A stretch of 64,000 nucleotides of DNA from Sphingosinicella sp. LHD-64 (GTDB lineage Bacteria; Pseudomonadota; Alphaproteobacteria; Sphingomonadales; Sphingomonadaceae): the NCBI RefSeq assembly GCF_031157375.1, contig NZ_JAVIFV010000004.1, forward strand, positions 1 through 64,000, read 5' to 3'. Every line of letters begins with the position of its first letter. Position 1 is the first letter of the stretch. The translations under genes were made by a program, and so were the position numbers. The notes beneath the pieces were generated by a model, which did no database searches, was not told the origin of the DNA, and was given only the letters and a program-made list of their open reading frames with translations. This document shows, piece after piece, positions 1 through 8,546 of the stretch.

Positions 1-1886
1 TCGCCAGCCCCCTCGAACACCAGGTCGCCGCCGTCCACGTAAAGCAGGTCGTTGCCAAGCCCGCCAGCCAATTGGTCGCTGCCGTCACCCCCGTTCAAAA
101 CGTCGTCGCCGGCAAAGCCCAGCAGCGAGTCATGCAGCGCGGTGCCAACGAGAAAATCCGCTCCAGCCGTTCCGGCAATCGAAATCACGCCAGGAGCGAA
201 GCCGAGATTGACCTGCGTCAAAGTGCTGGCGGTGACGCCGGACAGGCGGAGCAGCAGCGAATAGAACTCACCTTCTCCGCTCGCGTCGAACAGCAGCAGG
301 GTATCTGCGCCGCTCTGCGCCAGGCGCAGGTAATTTGCCTCGAACGGGTTCACCGCGGGGTTCCACGGACCGCCGACCAGACTCCCGAGGAAAGACAGCA
401 GATAAAGCTCGTCCCCGCCGCTTCCCGACTGGAAATCGGTGATGACGATGGTGCCGACCTGCAGGCCAGGCGTACCCGGAAGGTGCACGCGATCCGCACC
501 CATGCCGAGCGTGATTGATGTGTTAACGGAGGCTGCGCCGAAGCTGACAATGTCTGAGCCTTCCCCGGCGTCGATCGTCACAGAGCCACCGCCAGAGACG
601 GAGATGTGATCATCGCCATCACCACCCAGGATCGTGGCGTTGTCGGTTTCGGGTCTGAAGCTCCCCGACCGTCCGAAGAAGAAGAGGGTGTCGTTGCCCT
701 CGCCGCCATCGATCAGCACATTCGAGCCGGGAGCCAGCAGCCACTGGCGGTCAATGAAGACCGAGTCTCGGCCTTCGCCACCGTAAATCCGGTCGTCTCC
801 GTCGAGGAAATCGCTGATCTTGTCGTCGCCATTGCCGCCGTAGATCAGATCGCTGCCCAGCTCCCCGCTGATCTCGTCGTCCCCGTCCCCCCCGTCAATC
901 AGGTCCGCACCAGCACCGCCGAGCAGCACGTCGTTGCCACCAAAGCCACGGATTATGTCGTCACCCCCCGTCGCGCTGCGTAAATCTTGCTCCGCAGTTC
1001 CGTTGATCTCAACCGCCGCCGGGGCGCCGTCGACGGCATAGCCCCCCAAATTCTGCGCTGTGAGCGAGAGTGCGTCGATACTCTGGAAAATAACCAGATC
1101 GGCAAAGGCATTGCCCGATCCCGCGCCGTCGCTGTCAAGTTGAAGCACCGCGTCAGCACCGCGCTGGATGAGACGAAGATGGCCTGTCAGAAACGGGTTG
1201 GCATCATAGGCCCACCCATTCGTCTTGAACGCGAGGAATTTCGCAAGGCTGATGGCGTCACCATTACCGCCTGCGGCGAAATCGGTAATGGTCACCGTGC
1301 CGGCTGGAGGCGAGTAGTTGGCAAAACTATCCACGACGAGCAGATCGATGCCCTGTCCAAGGGTCACGACAAAATCGGTCGGCCCCGAATGCGGCGGGCC
1401 GAATCCGTCACCGATCAGGTTGACTGTGACCAGGTCGCTGCCTTGACCCGCATCGATGACAACATCTCCTCCTCCGGAGGATCTGATACGATCAAATCCG
1501 TCTCCGCCGATCAGTACCGAGGTGGAAAGGGCGACGGTGAAGCAAGAATGATCGATTAAGTCGTCGCCCGAACCGCCATCCAAAAGCACATTTAACGGCG
1601 ACGATGACGGGCCTGCAGAAAATCTAATCTCGTCATTTCCTGCTTCGCCATACATCCGGTCATTCGCGCCACCCGAAAACTCGGCCAAGAAGTCGTCTCC
1701 GGCACCGCCGAAAAACAAATCATCCCCTTCGCCTCCTTGCAGGGAGTCATTTCCATCGCCCCCCTGGAGCTCGTCATTCCCTGCCCCGCCGGTGAGAAAG
1801 TCACTGCCGCCAAGTCCGCGGATGAGGTCCGCCTCTGCGGTGCCATTCAAGGTGTCACTGCCACCCGTTCCAGTGATGACCGGCAT
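1..1886 (-). CDS. RTX-type calcium-binding repeat protein (5' part, runs off left edge)
   Basis: Read on the minus strand from the ATG at 1886-1884, this frame stays open to base 1 and is dense in glycine/aspartate nonapeptides (GGAGNDELQ, GGDGNDSLQ, GGEGDDLFF, GGLGNDLLY), the hemolysin-type Ca2+-binding repeat that folds into a parallel beta-roll. The first residues, MPVITGTGGSDTLNG, start directly in repeat; there is no Sec signal peptide, as expected for a type I secretion substrate whose signal is C-terminal and here off the window. Repeat blocks alternate with non-repeat stretches (for example near 380-500 and 560-600), as in sphingomonad RTX proteins. An AG-rich segment (GGGGAGAAGAATAG) precedes the start. 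The enzymatic role, if any, cannot be seen. The partner transporter is not in the window. Confidence 0.85.
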   Translation of the reverse strand, partial: MPVITGTGGSDTLNGTAEADLIRGLGGSDFLTGGAGNDELQGGDGNDSLQGGEGDDLFFGGAGDDFLAEFSGGANDRMYGEAGNDEIRFSAGPSSSPLNVLLDGGSGDDLIDHSCFTVALSTSVLIGGDGFDRIRSSGGGDVVIDAGQGSDLVTVNLIGDGFGPPHSGPTDFVVTLGQGIDLLVVDSFANYSPPAGTVTITDFAAGGNGDAISLAKFLAFKTNGWAYDANPFLTGHLRLIQRGADAVLQLDSDGAGSGNAFADLVIFQSIDALSLTAQNLGGYAVDGAPAAVEINGTAEQDLRSATGGDDIIRGFGGNDVLLGGAGADLIDGGDGDDEISGELGSDLIYGGNGDDKISDFLDGDDRIYGGEGRDSVFIDRQWLLAPGSNVLIDGGEGNDTLFFFGRSGSFRPETDNATILGGDGDDHISVSGGGSVTIDAGEGSDIVSFGAASVNTSITLGMGADRVHLPGTPGLQVGTIVITDFQSGSGGDELYLLSFLGSLVGGPWNPAVNPFEANYLRLAQSGADTLLLFDASGEGEFYSLLLRLSGVTASTLTQVNLGFAPGVISIAGTAGADFLVGTALHDSLLGFAGDDVLNGGDGSDQLAGGLGNDLLYVDGGDLVFEGAG

Positions 1887-2097
1887 CTATTCTTCTCCCC
1901 GCAAGCGCACGGCGCTGCCCCGATTTTCGATAGGCTAATAGACTATTGCGCGGAATCAAAGGGGATAGTGCCGCAACATCCCAGCGATAGCTTGCACTCC
2001 CGCTGCTCCCTTGCGCGTCGGGACAGTCCTGCCAACGCTTGGCAAGCTCTGCGCGCCGTTGCATGACAATTCGGGGATTTGAAACAGGGATGAGAGA

Positions 2098-2619
2098 GTG
2101 GCCGACGACAATCGGGCGGAGACGCCCACTTATCCTGTAAATGCCGTGCACATGATGCGCACCGCGCAGCTCGCGCAGCTGCAGCTCTCGGCGATGGCCG
2201 ATACGAAGGCGAGCATCCTGATGGGCGCGACCTTCGTCATCTTCACCATCACGGTCAGCCAGGCGCGCGGCGGGGCGGCGCCGGTGCCGTTGCTCATCCT
2301 CGGCGCCGCGGCCTTCCTGTCGGCGATCTTCGCGATCCTCGCCGTCCTGCCGATGACCCGGAAGCGCAAGCCCGCGGGCGAGCCGAACCTCTTGTTCTTC
2401 GGCGTGTTCAGCCGGATGGACGAGGACGAGTTCATCGAGGCGATCACGGCGCGTCTGGCGAGCGACGACAGCATCTACCGGACGATGGCGCGCGACATCC
2501 ACCAGGCCGGATCGGTGCTGCAGAACAAGAAGTACCGGATGCTGAGCTATGCCTACCGGATGCTGCTGCTCGGGCTGGTGGCGAGTTTCGTCAGCTATGT
2601 GGTGATCTATCTCACCTGA
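2098..2619 (+). CDS. PycTM/DUF5706-like membrane protein (orphan Pycsar-effector fold)
   Basis: 173 residues from a GTG start with a GA-rich leader. The layout is a short N-terminal helix with ADTKAS, a first hydrophobic pair (about residues 40-53 and 62-83), a cytosolic middle with an acidic DEDEFIEAI stretch and QNKKYRML, and a C-terminal membrane helix to the end. This order (D-x-KA motif, two helices, K-x-x-x-L, last helix) is what I recognise as the PycTM family (DUF5706), the membrane effector of Pycsar anti-phage systems that disrupts the inner membrane when bound by cCMP or cUMP. No uridylate/cytidylate cyclase lies next to it: neighbours are an RTX gene and a housekeeping epimerase. 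It may be a stand-alone family member with another role. Its TGA stop abuts the stop of the convergent gene at 2620. Confidence 0.65.
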   Translation: MADDNRAETPTYPVNAVHMMRTAQLAQLQLSAMADTKASILMGATFVIFTITVSQARGGAAPVPLLILGAAAFLSAIFAILAVLPMTRKRKPAGEPNLLFFGVFSRMDEDEFIEAITARLASDDSIYRTMARDIHQAGSVLQNKKYRMLSYAYRMLLLGLVASFVSYVVIYLT

Positions 2620-4586
<1,967 letters not shown>

Positions 4587-4617
4587 TTAGTGTGCGACGG
4601 GCGGCGTGGGAAGGGCG

Positions 4618-5214
4618 TCAGCCCGCCGCCTTGCCCTCCTCGAACCGTTTCTGGGTCGCGATGAGCTGGCCGCGGGCCAGTTCGCGGGCCTTGCCGCGGG
4701 GAAGGCCGAGCGCGGTCGCCATCTCGTCGCCGAGCAGCGAGTCGCCGAGCGCGGCGAGGACCAGCCACAGCGTCATCTCGTGGACCGGCCTGTCCTCATG
4801 GCCCTCGCCCAGCTGGTCGACCAGGCCGTGGATCGCATCGAGCACCGGATTGAGCGCATCGCGGTTGCCGGACAGGATCATCCAGGCGGCGAGCGCGCCC
4901 GCACCCTCCCTGCCGAACGCGTCGAACGTGCGGTCGACGATCTCGATCGGATCGACCTCGCCCTGCCGGCTCTTGACCACCGCCTCGGCGATGCCGGCGC
5001 TGACACGCTTGCTGATCAGCGCGGCAAGCGCCGACTGAAGGCCTGCCGCCGAGCCGAAATGGTGGAGCAGGTTGGCGTGGGTCTTGCCGACCTCGGCCGC
5101 CACCGCCTTGAGGGTGACGGCCTGCGGGCCATGTTCGATCAGGAGGCGGCGGGCGGCTTCGAGTGCGGCGGCGCGACTCTCCTCAGGATTGAGTCGCTCG
5201 CGCTTTATTGACAT
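4618..5214 (-). CDS. TetR-family transcriptional regulator
   Basis: 198 residues from the ATG at 5214. The frame is open further upstream, but that extension would run through the start of the divergent gene, so MSIKRERLN is chosen. The N-terminal helix-turn-helix is visible (AAARLL...VTLKAVAAEVGKTHANLLHHFGS, about residues 20-62), and the ligand domain is helical and unassigned. It lies 43 bases from, and divergent to, the metal-dependent hydrolase at 5258, the usual arrangement for a local TetR repressor controlling its neighbour and itself. The inducer is unknown. Confidence 0.85.
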   Translation of the reverse strand: MSIKRERLNPEESRAAALEAARRLLIEHGPQAVTLKAVAAEVGKTHANLLHHFGSAAGLQSALAALISKRVSAGIAEAVVKSRQGEVDPIEIVDRTFDAFGREGAGALAAWMILSGNRDALNPVLDAIHGLVDQLGEGHEDRPVHEMTLWLVLAALGDSLLGDEMATALGLPRGKARELARGQLIATQKRFEEGKAAG

Positions 5215-5231
5215 CTGTGTAAGTATGAGGC

Positions 5232-5251
5232 ATCTCCTTATCGAAGGAGAT
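5232..5251. promoter_or_regulatory. Perfect palindrome covering the Shine-Dalgarno of the hydrolase gene
   Basis: ATCTCCTT-ATCG-AAGGAGAT is a perfect 8-bp inverted repeat with a 4-base loop. Its right arm contains the AAGGAGA ribosome-binding site, seven bases before the ATG at 5258. On RNA it would form a hairpin that hides the binding site. On DNA it is also a reasonable operator for the divergent TetR protein. The sequence alone cannot separate the two roles. Confidence 0.6.
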
Positions 5252-5257
5252 ACAGGT

Positions 5258-6109
5258 ATGAGTCGGCCCGGTACACCCGCAGACTTGACGATCACCCCGC
5301 GCGACCGCCGGTTCGGTCGGGGCACGACCCAGGCGCGCTGGTGGATGGGCGGCGATCCGGTCGCCACCGCCTTCTACAACGCGCTGTCGGCGACCTTCCC
5401 CAAGGGCGAGGGCTTCTTCGTCGAGAGCGTGCGGCTGTTCCGCGAAGGCGCGCCGCCCAAGCTCGCCGAGGAGATCAAGGCCTTCACGACGCAAGAGGTT
5501 ATGCACAGCCGCGAGCATGTGCAGTTCAACAAGCGCGCGCTCGACGCCGGCTATGACCTGACCGCGCTCGAGGCCCAGGTCGACTATCGCCTCGCCGTCA
5601 CCCGCGCAAAGCCGCCGATCGTCAGCCTCGCGGCGACGATGTGCCTGGAGCATTTCACCGCGATCCTCGCCCACGAACTGCTCAAGGATCCGCGCCATCT
5701 CGGGACGGCGGATGCCGAGAGCGCCGCAATGTGGCGCTGGCACGCGATCGAGGAGATCGAGCACAAGGGCGTCGCCTACGATACCTGGCTGCATGCGACG
5801 GCGCACTGGCCGCGCAAGACGCGCTGGAAGGTGAAGGCCAAGGTGATGCTGTTCGTCAGCCGCAACTTCATCGTCGATCGCACCCGGGGCGCGCTCGAGC
5901 TGCTGCGGCAGGACGGCATCACCGGACCCAAGGCCTGGGCGCGGATGTTCTGGTTCGCCTGGGTGCGGCCGGGCATGCTGCGCAAGATCTTCGGAGCCTG
6001 GCTTGCCTTCTTCCTGCCGGGCTTCCATCCCTGGAACCATGACGACCGCGCGCTGATCGTCCGCGAAGAGGCCGCCCCGGCGGCATCCGCTCCCGAAGCC
6101 TACGCCTGA
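5258..6109 (+). CDS. Metal-dependent hydrolase, PF10118-like
   Basis: 283 residues. The ATG at 5258 is chosen over an in-frame ATG at 5225 because AAGGAGA sits seven bases upstream of it. The order of metal-ligand-like motifs (EEIKAFTTQEVMHSREH, LEHFTAILAHEL, WHAIEEIEHKGVAYD) is that of the predicted metal-dependent hydrolase family PF10118, with repeated E and E-x-x-H groups suggesting a di-metal helical bundle. The substrate is unknown, though members often sit with lipid or steroid genes. A single hydrophobic segment near the C-terminus (MLRKIFGAWLAFFLPGF) could touch the membrane. Probably repressed by the adjacent TetR protein. Confidence 0.8.
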   Translation: MSRPGTPADLTITPRDRRFGRGTTQARWWMGGDPVATAFYNALSATFPKGEGFFVESVRLFREGAPPKLAEEIKAFTTQEVMHSREHVQFNKRALDAGYDLTALEAQVDYRLAVTRAKPPIVSLAATMCLEHFTAILAHELLKDPRHLGTADAESAAMWRWHAIEEIEHKGVAYDTWLHATAHWPRKTRWKVKAKVMLFVSRNFIVDRTRGALELLRQDGITGPKAWARMFWFAWVRPGMLRKIFGAWLAFFLPGFHPWNHDDRALIVREEAAPAASAPEAYA

Positions 6110-6115
6110 ACCTGC

Positions 6116-6143
6116 TTCCTCCCCGGCATCTGCCGGGGAGGAA
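6116..6143. terminator. Strong hairpin between convergent genes
   Basis: TTCCTCCCCGGCA-TC-TGCCGGGGAGGAA is a perfect 13-bp stem with a two-base loop, seven bases past the hydrolase stop and just before the stop of the convergent acetyltransferase. There is no T-tract, but position and symmetry suit a bidirectional terminator or transcript-stabilising hairpin. Confidence 0.6.
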
Positions 6144-6149
6144 ACCGGA

Positions 6150-6707
6150 CTAGGCCGCCATCATCTCGCGCGGTTGATCGGCCACCATCGTATCCGCGAG
6201 ATCGAGCGCATATTCGCGGCTCGGCGTCTCGGCGCCGCGCCCGGCGCTGTAGCGTGGCCGGACGATGCCGGTCGGCCGGAAGCCGAGCTTGCACAGCACC
6301 CGGCCCGACGCCGGATTGTCGAGGAAATGGGCGGCGACCAGCCGCCTCACCCGCAGCGTGTGGCGGGCGTTGTCGAGCGCCGCACGGGCCGCCTCGGTCG
6401 CGAAGCCCAGGCCCCAATAGGGCCGGGCGATCCAGTAGCCGAACTCGGTCTCGCCTTCCGGAGTGGCGCCGAATCCGACGCCGCCGATCAGGCGCGGCGC
6501 GCCATGGGTGCGCAGGAAGACGAGGCTGGCAGGCTCACCGGCCGTGCGCTCGCGGGCGATGAACGCCTCGGCGTCGGCCGGCCGGTAGGGCCAGGGCGCC
6601 TGCGCGAGATTGCACACGATCTTCTCGTCGGCGATGGCCTTGAAGAGCGCCGAAGCGTCCTCTCCCCAGGCGGGCCGCAGCAGAAGTCTCGGGGTCCTCG
6701 CGAACAT
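6150..6707 (-). CDS. GNAT-family N-acetyltransferase, RimJ/RimL type
   Basis: 185 residues. It starts with TPRLLLRP, typical of the RimJ/RimL/SpeG-like acetyltransferase group, and has the acetyl-CoA-binding segment YWGLGFATEA (near residue 97, a variant of the usual R/QxxGxG/A loop) and NPASGRVLCKLGF in the last third. The acceptor, protein N-terminus or small molecule, cannot be predicted. It lies downstream of rpmA but is separated from it by a strong terminator at 6789-6817, so it should have its own promoter. Confidence 0.85.
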   Translation of the reverse strand: MFARTPRLLLRPAWGEDASALFKAIADEKIVCNLAQAPWPYRPADAEAFIARERTAGEPASLVFLRTHGAPRLIGGVGFGATPEGETEFGYWIARPYWGLGFATEAARAALDNARHTLRVRRLVAAHFLDNPASGRVLCKLGFRPTGIVRPRYSAGRGAETPSREYALDLADTMVADQPREMMAA

Positions 6708-6788
6708 GTTCGTCTCCTCTCTTCCCCTGCCGCCGTCCCCTTGCCCAGAGCGGGTTACGGACCGGCGACATCGTCACGAGGGAGACAA

Positions 6789-6817
6789 GAAAAAAGGGAG
6801 AGGGGGCGGCCCTCTCC
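6789..6817 (-). terminator. Rho-independent terminator of rplU-rpmA
   Basis: Read on the minus strand, GGGAGAGGG-N5-CCCTCTCCC forms a perfect 9-bp stem followed directly by TTTTTT. It lies about 80 bases past the rpmA stop and is the most canonical intrinsic terminator in the window. Confidence 0.9.
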
Positions 6818-6893
6818 CTCGATTTTCGGGCATCTCGTCTCAAGAAGCCCCTGGGCCGTCCCTCGGTGGACAGCCCGTCATCGACTGTCCGTT

Positions 6894-7163
6894 TTATTCC
6901 GCCGCTTGCGCAATCATGTCCACACACACGTACTTGCGGCCGAGCTTGCCGTCGCGGAACGCCACGCGGCCGGCGGTGAGCGCGAAGAGGGTGTGGTCCT
7001 TGCCGATGCCCACGTTCGTGCCCGGATAATATTTGGTGCCGCGCTGGCGCACGATGATGTTGCCGCCGACGACCGTCTCGCCGCCGAACTTCTTCACGCC
7101 GAGGCGCTTGGACTGCGAATCGCGGCCGTTACGCGACGAGCCGCCTGCTTTCTTATGTGCCAT
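6894..7163 (-). CDS. rpmA: 50S ribosomal protein L27
   Basis: 89 residues, normal length for L27. It has the conserved N-terminus [16 protein letters not shown] and the core [22 protein letters not shown]. The flexible N-terminal tail reaches the peptidyl-transferase centre. It starts MAHKK with no cleavable leader of the Firmicutes type. It follows rplU on the same strand with a gap of about 37 bases, the usual rplU-rpmA pair, and ends at the terminator at 6789-6817. Confidence 0.98.
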   Translation of the reverse strand: MAHKKAGGSSRNGRDSQSKRLGVKKFGGETVVGGNIIVRQRGTKYYPGTNVGIGKDHTLFALTAGRVAFRDGKLGRKYVCVDMIAQAAE

Positions 7164-7200
7164 GAGTCTTCTCTAGCCCAAATCTCGTTACCAAATCCGT

Positions 7201-7713
7201 TCATTCGCCCTTAGCAGCCGCGGGCTTCTTTGTCGAAGCCTTCTTCGCAGGCGCAGCATCGGTCGTCTTGTCCTCAGCCTTCGCCTTGGTCGCGGCCGCC
7301 TTCTTCGGCGGCTCCGCCTTGGCTTCCACCGCCGTGTCCGCGCCGCCCTTGGCCGGCGCCTCCGCCTTCGGGCCCTCGTCCTTCGCCGGAGCAGCCTTCT
7401 TGGCTTCCGCCTTCTTGCCGCCGATCGCGACGATCTTCAGGATCGTGTGCTGCTGACGATGGCCCTTCTTGCGGCGGTAATTGTGCCGGCGGCGCTTCTT
7501 GAAGACGATGACCTTCTCGCCCTTCGCCTGGGCGACGATCTCGGCCGAGACGGTGAGGCCGTCGGTCGACTTCAGCTCACCGCCGTCGCCGGCCAGCAGG
7601 ACATCGTCCAGGGTCACGGTGTCGCCCGCCTCACCAGCGAGCTTCTCGACGACGATCTTGTCTCCGGCGGCGACGCGATACTGCTTGCCGCCCGTGCGCA
7701 CGATAGCGAACAT
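7201..7713 (-). CDS. rplU: 50S ribosomal protein L21 with long Lys/Ala-rich tail
   Basis: 170 residues from the ATG at 7713 ([14 protein letters not shown]). The in-frame codons further upstream are not used, because L21 always begins at this motif. Residues 1-100 are the ordinary L21 barrel, including [16 protein letters not shown]. The remaining 70 residues are a low-complexity tail of Lys, Ala, Glu and Pro ([15 protein letters not shown] and similar), so the protein is much longer than the usual 103. Similar tails occur on L21 of other sphingomonads and alphaproteobacteria and are probably disordered RNA-binding extensions. Confidence 0.97.
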   Translation of the reverse strand: MFAIVRTGGKQYRVAAGDKIVVEKLAGEAGDTVTLDDVLLAGDGGELKSTDGLTVSAEIVAQAKGEKVIVFKKRRRHNYRRKKGHRQQHTILKIVAIGGKKAEAKKAAPAKDEGPKAEAPAKGGADTAVEAKAEPPKKAAATKAKAEDKTTDAAPAKKASTKKPAAAKGE

Positions 7714-7776
7714 GGGCCTATCCAATAAGTTCAAATTGCTTGGCGCGCCGAGACACGTCTCCGCGCGGAAGGTGGG

Positions 7777-7805
7777 CTGCTACAGAGGGTGCGGGCGCCT
7801 GTCAA
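7777..7805 (-). promoter_or_regulatory. Putative promoter of rplU-rpmA
   Basis: On the minus strand TTGACA (7805-7800) is followed after 17 bases by TAGCAG (7782-7777), about 65 bases before the rplU start. The same -35/-10 style recurs before other housekeeping genes here. Confidence 0.5.
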
Positions 7806-7829
7806 CCGAGCGCGGCGCGCCGGTGGGGA

Positions 7830-8216
7830 TTAATGCCGCCGTTCCGGGCGCAGGTTGTAGCGGCCGGCCTTGAAGCCGTCGAACAGGTCGGCGATCGCCG
7901 GATGGTCGATCGGCTCGCCGCCCTCATCGGCCAACAGGTTCTGCTGGCTCACATAGGCGATGTAGCTCGATTCCGTATTCTCGGCGAGCAGATGATAGAA
8001 GGGCTGGTCCTTGGGCGGGCGGATGTCCTCGGGAATGGCCTGATACCATTCCTCGCTGTTGGCGAAGACCGGATCGATATCGAAGACGACGCCGCGGAAG
8101 TCGAACAATCGGTGGCGGACGACATCGCCGATCGAGAAGGCAGCATGGGCGATCGGCGGCGCCGGCGGCGCGCCATCGCTCAAGGGAATGTGGTCGGTAC
8201 GCGACATCAGACTCAC
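7830..8216 (-). CDS. hspQ: Heat shock protein HspQ (YccV-like)
   Basis: 128 residues from 8216; an ATG at 8207 (MSRTDH) is an equally possible start. The core (FSIGDVVRHRLFDFRGVVFDIDP, PFYHLLAEN, AYVSQQNLL) matches the HspQ/YccV hemimethylated-DNA-binding-like family, a small beta-barrel. In Escherichia coli HspQ is a heat-induced specificity factor that enhances Lon activity. It ends about 115 bases upstream of rplU on the same strand, and a separate promoter is predicted between them. Confidence 0.9.
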   Translation of the reverse strand: MSLMSRTDHIPLSDGAPPAPPIAHAAFSIGDVVRHRLFDFRGVVFDIDPVFANSEEWYQAIPEDIRPPKDQPFYHLLAENTESSYIAYVSQQNLLADEGGEPIDHPAIADLFDGFKAGRYNLRPERRH

Positions 8217-8300
8217 TATGTAGGGCCTGGCGTGTCCGGCGGCAAGCGAGGCGGCGTTTCGACGTCGTTCGCGACCCCTCCGACAAATGCCCGGGACATG

Positions 8301-8347
8301 CCCTTCGACGTCGCTCAGGACAGACCCTTCGACGTCGCTCAGGACAG
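8301..8347. repeat. Tandem 23-bp sphingomonad-type intergenic repeat
   Basis: The 23-base unit CCCTTCGACGTC...CTCAGGACAG occurs twice, at 8301-8323 and 8325-8347, with a 24-base period. A diverged, inverted relative is visible at 38207-38240. Such units are scattered in sphingomonad genomes and often get mis-called as coding (PFDVAQDR). Confidence 0.75.
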
Positions 8348-8348
8348 G

Positions 8349-8377
8349 CTTGGCAAGCCGGCCCGGGTAAGCTAGAG
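8349..8377 (+). promoter_or_regulatory. Putative tRNA-Ser promoter
   Basis: CTTGGC (8349-8354), 17 bases, CTAGAG (8372-8377), about 55 bases before the tRNA. It begins just at the end of the tandem repeat. Confidence 0.45.
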
Positions 8378-8431
8378 CGCGCGGCTCATTCGACCGGGCG
8401 AGCGCCCCACGGGGGCGGTTTCCTCACATGC

Positions 8432-8524
<93 letters not shown>

Positions 8525-8546
8525 ACGGGCGATCGTCCTCCGCGGT

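Noticed and set aside
1-1559. Plus-strand frames of 148-190 codons across the left edge
   Set aside because: Shadows of the minus-strand RTX repeat frame, which reads cleanly as GGxGxDxxx nonapeptides.
2098-2619. A complete Pycsar defence system
   Set aside because: Only the effector-like gene is present; the neighbours are an RTX protein and an epimerase, with no cyclase.
8217-8375. A protein reading PFDVAQDRPFDVAQDRL
   Set aside because: It is a translated intergenic repeat, not a conserved protein; the frame lies between hspQ and a tRNA promoter.
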